Below, in pieces: positions 1-7,393 of a DNA stretch of 32,970 nt. A program made the translations under genes and the position numbers. The notes beneath the pieces are model-generated. The model was not told where the DNA came from, ran no database searches, and saw nothing but the letters and a program-made list of their open reading frames with translations. Position 1 is the first letter of the stretch, and each line of letters opens with the position of its first letter. Source of the stretch: Bacteroidota bacterium (GTDB lineage: Bacteria > Bacteroidota > Bacteroidia > Bacteroidales > JADFUO01); assembly GCA_030610255.1 (NCBI GenBank), contig JAUWSB010000005.1:1-32970 (forward strand), given 5' to 3'.

Positions 1-705
1 CCTACTCTTAACTCACGTATTGGCGAAGTTTTACAATTTATTAAACAAAAAAAACCTGATGTTCCGGTTGCAGTTTTAACAAACGGGACTTTGTTTTATC
101 AAAAAAAAGTAAGAACGGAATTACTTAATGCTGACCTTGTGCTACCTTCATTGGATGCTGCCACAGATTTAATTTTTCGGAAAATAAACAGACCTTTTTT
201 TAAACTCAATATTCAAGAGTATATACAGGGACTTCAGGATTTCAGGAATGAATATAAAGGTAAAATATGGCTCGAGGTTTTAATTATTCCCGGCTATAAT
301 GACAGCAAAACAGAATTAAAACTGCTTAAGGAAGTTTTTGAAAAAATCCGACCCGACAGCATACAATTAAATACCCTTGACAGACCCGGAGTTATACCTG
401 ATATCAGGGCAGCAACCAAAATAGAATTGCAACAGATAGCAGACTTCTGGAACCTTAATAATGTTGAAATCATTGCAGCAGCTCCTGAGCGAAAAGATAT
501 TAAATCATATCGTGAAGATATTGAAACTGCAATTTTGGAAACAATATTCAGAAGACCATGTACACTCAATGATCTGGCGAAAATTTTAGGATTACATATT
601 AACGAGGTTAATAAATATCTTGATGTATTGGAAGCAGATCATAAGATTAAATCTGTGCGTCAGGAAAGAGGCTTGTTCTATCAAATTAAACATAAACAGA
701 AATAA
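1..705 (+). CDS. Radical SAM family protein, C-terminal part (5' end outside window)
   Basis: The frame is open from base 1 (PTLNSRIGEVLQFIKQKKPDVPVAVLTNGTLFYQ...), so the listed TTG start at 91 is internal. 'VAVLTNGTL', 'LEVLIIPGYNDS' and 'IQLNTLDRPG' are typical of radical SAM proteins; the C-terminus looks winged-helix-like. Confidence 0.75.
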   Translation, partial: PTLNSRIGEVLQFIKQKKPDVPVAVLTNGTLFYQKKVRTELLNADLVLPSLDAATDLIFRKINRPFFKLNIQEYIQGLQDFRNEYKGKIWLEVLIIPGYNDSKTELKLLKEVFEKIRPDSIQLNTLDRPGVIPDIRAATKIELQQIADFWNLNNVEIIAAAPERKDIKSYREDIETAILETIFRRPCTLNDLAKILGLHINEVNKYLDVLEADHKIKSVRQERGLFYQIKHKQK

Positions 706-752
706 AAAATGCATAGAATGGATTCTATTTATAACTGAGATGAAATAAGATA

Positions 753-1280
753 TTATAGTTTAATTCCTTTTTCTTCCAGATATTTTTTAATTGTGTTGTT
801 AGGCAATTTGCTTCCTTTAGATTTTACATTATAAATAAAATAATCGCATTCAGCCTCATTAAGAATTCCTTTTAAAAAAGCTTCAGTAATAAAATCCATA
901 GTAGTAAGATATTTAATATTGTTTTCTTCACAATATAGTTTAATGTCTGATAGATTACTGCTAGCCAATATATCTTTGAAATATCTACAATAGGCCATGC
1001 AAGCACTTTCACCAGAACCAAATGTCCTTTTAAGTTTTGCATATTCCTTTAAAACTTCAAAGTTGCTTGGAAATTCAAGTTCGTGGATTATCTTAAATCG
1101 GATTAGATTTTCAATTTCGGTACGAAGACTTAGAGTAAATATTTCTTTTAAAACATGTTGCAGGATGTAAAGTTTATTTTGGAATATCTTGTTTAAGATT
1201 CCAAGTTGTTCACCTTTACTAAAATGAATAATTACATCAGCATCGAGTAGGATTTTCTTCTTTTTATCAATCTTTATCAC
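753..1280 (-). CDS. PIN-domain-like protein, third gene of the XRE/ImmA-IrrE operon
   Basis: N-terminal 'ILLDADVIIHFSKGEQ' resembles a PIN acidic motif; GTG start overlaps the upstream ImmA/IrrE gene by 14 bp. Confidence 0.6.
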   Translation of the reverse strand: MIKIDKKKKILLDADVIIHFSKGEQLGILNKIFQNKLYILQHVLKEIFTLSLRTEIENLIRFKIIHELEFPSNFEVLKEYAKLKRTFGSGESACMAYCRYFKDILASSNLSDIKLYCEENNIKYLTTMDFITEAFLKGILNEAECDYFIYNVKSKGSKLPNNTIKKYLEEKGIKL

Positions 1281-1992
1281 CGTTATTCATACTATTTAAG
1301 ATATCAATACCGATATCATGCATTAATGAAATATAATGACCCTCGGAAATTTTCTCATTGTCGTAGAGTTGTTTAGCCAGTGTGCCATAGTCGCCAATTA
1401 CAAGGTTATTATTACCCGGTTCATATAGAGTTGTATCGTAGCCATAAGCTTTTGCAGTAGATTTAATATTTAAGCAGTATTCGTCAAATATTTTGGGTGA
1501 AATTAAATTTAATTCCTTTAATCGGAATAAAAGAGCCTTTCTGGAACAGGAAAAATAATTTTCAATCTTTAATATGGTTTGTATGCTTATCTTATCTTTT
1601 TTTATTTCAATATCGGGAATGAGATTAATAATTCCGTCTTCGGGCATTAACATATAGGAAGCAAAAACATCTGCAAAATATTCATTCGTATCTCTCTTGT
1701 TAAATAATCCGGTGCAACAATGATGAGGTTTGAAATTATCATCAAAAAATATATGGTAAAGTTCATGGCATATTGTAAAATGTTGCCTGCCTAAAGAATG
1801 ATTAGCATTTATCAGTATAAACTTTTTACTACCTGCCTTGACAGACATTCCCGAAAAATCATCAGTAAGTTCTTTGAATACTGTAATAATATTAAGCTTA
1901 ATTAATAGGCTTTTTAAACGAATTGGGTCATTGTTGCTAAAACCACACTCATTTCTAAATTCAAATGCTTTTTTCTTAATTGAGAACTCCAT
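1267..1992 (-). CDS. ImmA/IrrE family metallo-endopeptidase (COG2856-like)
   Basis: HExxH motif in 'FTICHELYHIFF', followed by 'NEYFADVFASYMLMPED', characteristic of ImmA/IrrE proteins. Confidence 0.88.
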   Translation of the reverse strand: MEFSIKKKAFEFRNECGFSNNDPIRLKSLLIKLNIITVFKELTDDFSGMSVKAGSKKFILINANHSLGRQHFTICHELYHIFFDDNFKPHHCCTGLFNKRDTNEYFADVFASYMLMPEDGIINLIPDIEIKKDKISIQTILKIENYFSCSRKALLFRLKELNLISPKIFDEYCLNIKSTAKAYGYDTTLYEPGNNNLVIGDYGTLAKQLYDNEKISEGHYISLMHDIGIDILNSMNNGDKD

Positions 1993-2331
1993 CTACTTGT
2001 TCAGTTTTTGCATTTTCAAATAATTTAATACTACTCTTTTAAATGAAGCAATATTTTCCAGGTCTGAAGGTTTCAAATAATCACTACGAAAAGCAAAAGC
2101 CAAATTTACATTTTGGATTTTTTTATCTTCTTCAAGCAATTCATCTAACTCAACTCCAAAAAGATTAGCAAGCTTATTTAGGGCTGTTACAGGAATATAC
2201 CTTTTTCCATTTTCATAATAGCTAATAAGCTCCCGTTTTATATTTAAATAATAAGCTAGTTCATTTTGTGAAAGGCCTAATTTATCTCTAAAATAACGGA
2301 TATTTTTACCGATAATTTGTTTTGATTCCAT
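1993..2331 (-). CDS. XRE-family helix-turn-helix transcriptional regulator
   Basis: 'IGKNIRYFRDKLGLSQNELAYYLNIKRELISYYENGKRYIPVTALNKLANLFGVELDELL' is a canonical HTH_XRE domain. Its stop codon directly abuts the ATG of the ImmA/IrrE gene. Confidence 0.92.
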   Translation of the reverse strand: MESKQIIGKNIRYFRDKLGLSQNELAYYLNIKRELISYYENGKRYIPVTALNKLANLFGVELDELLEEDKKIQNVNLAFAFRSDYLKPSDLENIASFKRVVLNYLKMQKLNK

Positions 2332-2352
2332 TTTCTTAAGATAGGTAAATTT

Positions 2353-2398
2353 TGTTACAAAAGTAATACAATATTTCTAATAACCAAATAATGTAACA
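2353..2398. promoter_or_regulatory. Candidate operator half-sites for XRE autoregulation
   Basis: Inverted heptamers TGTTACA (2353-2359) and TGTAACA (2392-2398) flank and overlap the putative -7 and -33 elements. Confidence 0.35.
2358..2388 (-). promoter_or_regulatory. Bacteroidota-type promoter for the XRE operon (-33 TTTG, -7 TAnnTTTG)
   Basis: Minus strand TTTG (plus 2385-2388), 19-bp spacer, TACTTTTG (plus 2358-2365), upstream of the XRE start at 2331. Confidence 0.5.
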
Positions 2399-2426
2399 TT
2401 TTTTTATTAAAAACCCTGCATAAATA

Positions 2427-2494
2427 ATTGATTTTTTATAAATTTAGAAGAATTCTAAACAAAATGTAAAAGTCAATAATATCAATGCTTTCCA
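2427..2494 (+). repeat. 68-bp direct repeat, copy A
   Basis: Matches 6053-6120 at 66/68 positions; contains the interrupted palindrome TTAGAA-GAA-TTCTAA. Confidence 0.9.
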
Positions 2495-2652
2495 TTAGAT
2501 AATTTGAATAATTAGAATATTTTTCGTAATTTTGGTAAATAAAACTATGAGTATTTGTTTCGTTAAAGAAAACATATTATTAATCAGTGTATTAACAAAA
2601 AACACTGCAATAGACAAAGGCGAAATATAGCGGCATAGTGTAGTATATATTT

Positions 2653-2773
2653 AGAAGTTACCCAACATTAGCCCAACTTGGAAACACGTGAAAAAAGTGT
2701 TCATAACTTCTGTTTGAAAATCAATTTTTGCGATTTTATAACAATTAGATTTTCAAACTACTAAAAAGTAGTT
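2653..2773 (+). other. Hairpin-rich 5' leader upstream of the DUF1566-like gene
   Basis: AGAAGTTA(2653-2660)/TAACTTCT(2704-2711) enclosing AACAC(2683-2687)/GTGTT(2697-2701); GTTTGAAAATC(2712-2722)/GATTTTCAAAC(2748-2758); AACTACT(2756-2762)/AGTAGTT(2767-2773). Confidence 0.45.
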
Positions 2774-2820
2774 ATATATAATAATAGATAGTTATTTACA
2801 AATAAATTAATTTAAGTAAA

Positions 2821-3606
2821 ATGAAAAAATTCAAATTATTATTCGTAGCAATCGCAATGATTGCAGGCTACAGCTTAACAGCACAGGTAAGTATTAACAC
2901 CGATGGCACCGATGCAGATGCTTCGGCCATGCTTGATGTAAAAAGCACCGACAAGGGGCTATTAACCCCGCGTATGACCGAAGCCCAGCGCGATGCAATA
3001 AGCAGCCCCGCCACAGGACTAATGATTTATCAAACCGACGGAACGGCCGGTTTTTATTATTACAATGGCTCGGCTTGGACAGCAAGTGGCAGTACCACAT
3101 ACTCCGTAGGCGACTTTGCCCACGGCGGCATTATATTCTGGGTTGACGAAACAGGACAACACAGTTTAGTTTGTGCAAAAACAGACCAAAGCACTGGGGT
3201 AAGATGGGATGCCGGAACTTATGGACATACGCAAGCTAAAGGAGATGGCCCTTTTTCTGGCGAAATGAACACCGCAATTATTATTGCGGCTCATGTGGCA
3301 ATTGGAGATGATTTTTCAACTTATGCAGCGCGTATCTGTAACGAGTTGCAAATTACCGAAGGCGGAAAAACCTATGGCGATTGGTATTTACCATCAAAAG
3401 AAGAATTAAACCTGATGTACCTTAACAAAGCAACCATTGATGCAACAGCAGTGGCAAATAGTGGAAGTGCTTTTGCTAGTGCCGTCTATTGGAGTTCTAC
3501 AGAGTACTATAGCAACTATGCATGGAGACAGTACTTCGGCAATGGCATTCAGGATTACATCTATAAGAACGACACCTACAGGGTGCGTGCAGTTCGGGCT
3601 TTTTAA
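2821..3606 (+). CDS. Secreted DUF1566/Fib_succ_major-type protein with a DGR variable-region-like C-terminus
   Basis: Signal peptide 'MKKFKLLFVAIAMIAGYSLTAQ'; 'GDFAHGGIIFWVDETGQHSLVCA', 'YGDWYLPSKEELNLMY' and C-terminal 'YWSSTEYYSNYAWRQYFGNGIQDYIYKNDTYRVRAVRAF'. Confidence 0.85.
   Translation: MKKFKLLFVAIAMIAGYSLTAQVSINTDGTDADASAMLDVKSTDKGLLTPRMTEAQRDAISSPATGLMIYQTDGTAGFYYYNGSAWTASGSTTYSVGDFAHGGIIFWVDETGQHSLVCAKTDQSTGVRWDAGTYGHTQAKGDGPFSGEMNTAIIIAAHVAIGDDFSTYAARICNELQITEGGKTYGDWYLPSKEELNLMYLNKATIDATAVANSGSAFASAVYWSSTEYYSNYAWRQYFGNGIQDYIYKNDTYRVRAVRAF
3491..3606 (+). other. Candidate DGR variable region (VR)
   Basis: Clustered codons TAC/TAT/AGC/AAC/GGC/GAT/ATC at positions that would be AAC/AAT in a template repeat, followed by the GC-rich invariant end AGGGTGCGTGCAGTTCGGGC. 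Confidence 0.5.
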
Positions 3607-3626
3607 CAATTTATCTATTTAACTAT

Positions 3627-5486
3627 TTAATAAATAATCATTCTTTTAGAACGAACTTCCTTTCCGGCAGTGAGGTTTACTACGAATATCCCTTTACCAA
3701 CTTCTTTACCGGAATAGTCCTTTCCATCCCATGAAATCACATGCCGGCCTGCTTTAAAAGTGTTATCTGCCAGTGATATAATTTTCTTTCCAAACATTCC
3801 ATAGATGTCGATAATCACATGGGACGATTCAGGCAATTGAAAAGAAATGTATGTTGAATGGCTGAATGGATTGGGGAAGTTCTGAAAAAGTACGAGTCCG
3901 TTTTCATCATGTCTATCCATTGAAGGGTAAATCCCGACGTACTGAGCAGAGAGGTCTTTGTCCATTATTGCAATAAAGGCATCATAATTGCCATTAAAGG
4001 ATTCATCATATGCTCCCGGGGTAGTTGGAAAATCATTAGAAGAGGCATTTCCTGCAACAATAATATTATCATCTTCCGAAAATATGAGTTCAAGCCCGAA
4101 ATCATAAAAATAACCACCAAGAAAAGTTGAAGCGTTTAATTTGCTAAGGTCATCGCTCATTCTTGAAATATATACATCTGTTTCTCCATTAAAGCTGGTA
4201 TCATATGAATGCGCTGTCATAGGGAAATCCTCTCCGCCTGCCATCCCGGTAATAAATACATCACCACTGGATGCATCATACAGTATATCCCGGCATTCAT
4301 CCCAGTCGCTGCTTCCGAGGAAGGTACAAGCAATTAGATTCTCAAGTTTAGAGTCTAAAAGTCCGGCATACCCGTCATAAATACCAAAATTGAAACTTGT
4401 ATCAAATGCTCCTGATGTATATGGAAAGTTATTGGAATCTGTAAAACCGCATACATAAATATTTCCTGTACTATCGAAGTCCATTGAAAAGGCATTGTCA
4501 TGGTGATTACCTCCAATAAAAGTGGATGCCAATAAAGTATCCAGATCATTGCCAAATATAGAGATGTAAGCATCACTATGTCCGTTGAATGTAGGGTCAT
4601 ATGCATTAGGTGTAGCATGAAAGTCAGGTGACCCGGTATTACCGCATATGCATATATTATTATCACGGTCAATGATCATATCAATTACCTGTTCCCAGGC
4701 AGATCCGCCAAAATAGGTTGATGAAAGTAGTTCCGACAAATCTTCCGATAGTTTTGAAATGAATACGTCGTTGGCATTATCCATGCCCCCTGTTGTACTG
4801 TAAGCATTTGGCGTTACAGGAAAATCTCCTGATAGTGTTCCTCCTGTAACAATGATATTTCCATTGGTATCAATGGCCATTCTGACATGGTGGAAGCGTT
4901 CAGATAATGAACCTCCAAGAAATGTTGAAGCCAGCAGTTCATCCAGGTCCGGACTAAAGATTGAAATGAAGATATCCCCTTGTCCGTATTCGTTATCATT
5001 ATAGGTCTGGTCGTAAGTTCCCTCTGTGGTTGGAAAATCAGTAGAGGTGGTAAAACCGGTAATACAAATATTCCCGTTTTCGTCAATTACGATTGATGAA
5101 GCACAGTCCTCGTTTGATCCTCCGATATAAGTAGAAGCAATCAGATATGACAAAGTAGGATCAAGCCTGGCAACGAATGACTCGGATGGTCCGCCTGCAT
5201 AATTAGGTTGATATGTCCCTGGTGTGACAGGGAAGTCGTTAGATTCTGTCGCGCCACAGATGTAGATATCCCCGTTTGGATGCATGACAAATCCAAGTTG
5301 GTCAATATCTGTAACGAATAATTCTCCCGATCCTCCACCAAGGAAAGTGGAAAAAAACAGGGCTTTGGAAGAGGACAATGATTGCGAATAAGTTTTATCG
5401 CAGAATAAGTAAACCAACATCAGTAAAGAAGTAAAGAATAAAATCTTTCTAAAATACATTTTCAAGAGTAAATGATGTGTATCCAT
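3627..5486 (-). CDS. SBBP-repeat beta-propeller protein with T9SS C-terminal sorting domain
   Basis: Repeated 'LLASTFLGGS...D...I.DxNGNIxxxGxTxSxDFPxTPxAYD' units; C-terminus 'LFQNFPNPFSHSTYISFQLPESSHVIIDIYGMFGKKI...GIFVVNLTAGKEVRSKRMIIY'. Confidence 0.88.
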   Translation of the reverse strand: MDTHHLLLKMYFRKILFFTSLLMLVYLFCDKTYSQSLSSSKALFFSTFLGGGSGELFVTDIDQLGFVMHPNGDIYICGATESNDFPVTPGTYQPNYAGGPSESFVARLDPTLSYLIASTYIGGSNEDCASSIVIDENGNICITGFTTSTDFPTTEGTYDQTYNDNEYGQGDIFISIFSPDLDELLASTFLGGSLSERFHHVRMAIDTNGNIIVTGGTLSGDFPVTPNAYSTTGGMDNANDVFISKLSEDLSELLSSTYFGGSAWEQVIDMIIDRDNNICICGNTGSPDFHATPNAYDPTFNGHSDAYISIFGNDLDTLLASTFIGGNHHDNAFSMDFDSTGNIYVCGFTDSNNFPYTSGAFDTSFNFGIYDGYAGLLDSKLENLIACTFLGSSDWDECRDILYDASSGDVFITGMAGGEDFPMTAHSYDTSFNGETDVYISRMSDDLSKLNASTFLGGYFYDFGLELIFSEDDNIIVAGNASSNDFPTTPGAYDESFNGNYDAFIAIMDKDLSAQYVGIYPSMDRHDENGLVLFQNFPNPFSHSTYISFQLPESSHVIIDIYGMFGKKIISLADNTFKAGRHVISWDGKDYSGKEVGKGIFVVNLTAGKEVRSKRMIIY

Positions 5487-5658
5487 AATAGAATTAGTTT
5501 AAGGGCACCACGAAAAACTATTTTTTCAAATGCCATTGTTTGAAACAAATGTATGTAATTTCTTTATAAAAACCTAATTACACCCTCTCTCTTCAAGGGT
5601 CTATTTAATTGAGAATGGTTGTATGATATCAATTTATTTTTTACCAAATTATATACAA

Positions 5659-6069
5659 TTAGTTAATAGAGATAAACTTTTTAGTGATTAAGAAGCTATT
5701 CTCAAATTCAATATTGACAAAGTAAATGCCTTTTGAAAGTTCTTTCGTACTGATATTTATCCTGTTCAAACCTTTTTCCAGTTTTTGAACATATGAGTCA
5801 ATTACTTTCCCTGTAATAGAATATGACGTAACTTTCACAATTTCTTCTTCTGTAACAGTTATTTCAATGTTGGCATAGTTATTTGCAGGATTTGGAAATA
5901 CGTCACTTAAGAAACGAATATTTTCAGGAAGATCATCATATATCCCCATCACAATTTCATCATCATTAATTACGAAACTTATACCATCAATTGAGGGTTT
6001 ACTTATTAAATAATAATCCCTGCTCTCTCTTCTTTTTACATAACTGAATACTATTGATTTTTTGTAAAT
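5659..6069 (-). pseudogene. 5'-truncated T9SS C-terminal sorting-domain remnant
   Basis: Frame is open from ~6069 (IYKKSIVFSYVKRRESRDYYLISKPSIDGISFVINDDEIVMGIYDDLPENIRFLSDVFPNPANN...). There is no passenger domain, and the upstream stop (6070-6072) lies inside direct repeat copy B. Confidence 0.6.
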
Positions 6070-6120
6070 TTAGAAGAATTCTAAACAAAAGGTAAAAGTC
6101 AATAATATCAATGCTTTCCA
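6053..6120 (+). repeat. 68-bp direct repeat, copy B
   Basis: 66/68 identical to 2427-2494 (differences at 2438/6064 and 2465/6091). Confidence 0.9.
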
Positions 6121-6302
6121 ATGATTTTATTTTTTATTTATTATTAGCATGTTTGTAATCTATTGTAAACCAATAAATTTAAACTATAAAAAAATTAAAT
6201 TAAAATATTTAAGAGTTTAATATTTGTTTATAATTTTGCCACCATTAAGATTTAAGATTATAGATTTGAGATTTGAGATTGAATAAGTGCTAATAAATAC
6301 CA

Positions 6303-6410
6303 ATTATACTAATTCTTAACAGGTTTGCGAAGTAAAGCTGTTTAGAAGTAGTTATGCGTGCTGAATAGACCTTTAAGGTTTTTTACATTTCTATTCAGCA
6401 TTAGTATAAT
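6303..6410 (+). ncRNA. Candidate structured leader RNA upstream of rnfB (three-way-junction-like)
   Basis: P1 ATTATACTAAT(6303-6313)/ATTAGTATAAT(6400-6410); P2 AACAG-G-TTT...AAA-G-CTGTT (6318-6342); P3 GCTGAATAGA(6360-6369)/TCTATTCAGC(6390-6399). Confidence 0.45.
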
Positions 6411-6446
6411 AAAGATAAATTTAAAATTTAAACAAGTAATAATAAG

Positions 6447-7388
6447 GTGAATGATATAGTAATTTATGCAGTAATTTCTTTAAGTGCTATAGGTTTAGCT
6501 GCTGCGGTTATTTTGTTTTTTATTGCCAAAAAGTTCAAAGTTATTGAAGACCCGAAGATTGATATTGTTGAGGAAGTTTTGCCGTCGGCTAATTGCGGTG
6601 GATGTGGTTTTCCGGGTTGCAGAAATTTTGCAGAGGCATTGGTTAATAAAAGTAATAAGGATAAAAATATTGAAGGATTAAATTGCCCTGTCGGAGGCAA
6701 TGAGGTTATGAGCAAAGTTGCAGAAATACTTGGTTTGGAAGCTGAGGAAAAAGAACCGATGGTTGCAGTGTTACGCTGTTCAGGGTCAAAAGCAAATGCC
6801 CCGAAAAAAGTTAATTACGACGGACCTGCAACATGTGTATTTGCAAATAATTTATATGCGGGCGAAAATGGCTGCCCTTATGGTTGCCTGGGATTGGGAG
6901 ATTGTGTTGTTGCCTGTAAGTTTGATGCAATGTATATGGACAAAGAAACCGGTTTGCCTGTGATAATTGAGGAAAAATGCGTTGCTTGCGGTGCTTGTGT
7001 TGAAGCTTGCCCGCGAAATATTATTGAACTCAGGAATGTTGGTAAAAAAAGCAGGCGGATTTTTGTATCATGTATCAATGAAGAAAAAGGTGGAGTAGCA
7101 AGAAAAAATTGCAAGGTGGCATGTATCGGTTGTAGTAAATGTTATAATGTATGCAAGTTTGATGCTATAACCATGAAGAACAACCTTGCATACATTGATT
7201 TTGAAAAATGTAAGCTTTGTAGAAAATGTGTTGAAGAATGTCCGACAGGAGCTATCCATGAGCTGAATTTTCCACCGAGAAAACCAAAACCGGAAAAAGT
7301 TATTGAAAAGCAAAAAACCGAAACAGTATCAACTGAAGCTAAAGTTGTTGATAATAAACCGGAAAAAGATTTAAATACAGGAGGATAA
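6447..7388 (+). CDS. rnfB: Ion-translocating ferredoxin:NAD+ oxidoreductase complex subunit B
   Basis: N-terminal TM helix, 'LPSANCGGCGFPGCRNFAEAL' Fe-S motif, multiple CxxCxxCxxxC ferredoxin motifs; first gene of an rnf operon. Confidence 0.95.
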   Translation: MNDIVIYAVISLSAIGLAAAVILFFIAKKFKVIEDPKIDIVEEVLPSANCGGCGFPGCRNFAEALVNKSNKDKNIEGLNCPVGGNEVMSKVAEILGLEAEEKEPMVAVLRCSGSKANAPKKVNYDGPATCVFANNLYAGENGCPYGCLGLGDCVVACKFDAMYMDKETGLPVIIEEKCVACGACVEACPRNIIELRNVGKKSRRIFVSCINEEKGGVARKNCKVACIGCSKCYNVCKFDAITMKNNLAYIDFEKCKLCRKCVEECPTGAIHELNFPPRKPKPEKVIEKQKTETVSTEAKVVDNKPEKDLNTGG

Positions 7389-7393
7389 TAATA

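Noticed and set aside
2894-3622. ORFs overlapping the DUF1566-like gene (2894-3100 -, 3406-3609 -, 3437-3622 +)
   Set aside because: The main frame has a signal peptide and recognisable domain motifs; these do not.
2501-3660. DGR template repeat or reverse transcriptase near the variable protein
   Set aside because: I looked for an A-rich near-copy of the VR and for RT motifs in the ORFs of the window and saw none.
4141-5341. Several ORFs on both strands inside the SBBP gene (4141-4380 +, 4355-4672 -, 4814-5086 -, 5141-5341 -)
   Set aside because: Alternative-frame translations of a long, well-supported repetitive CDS.
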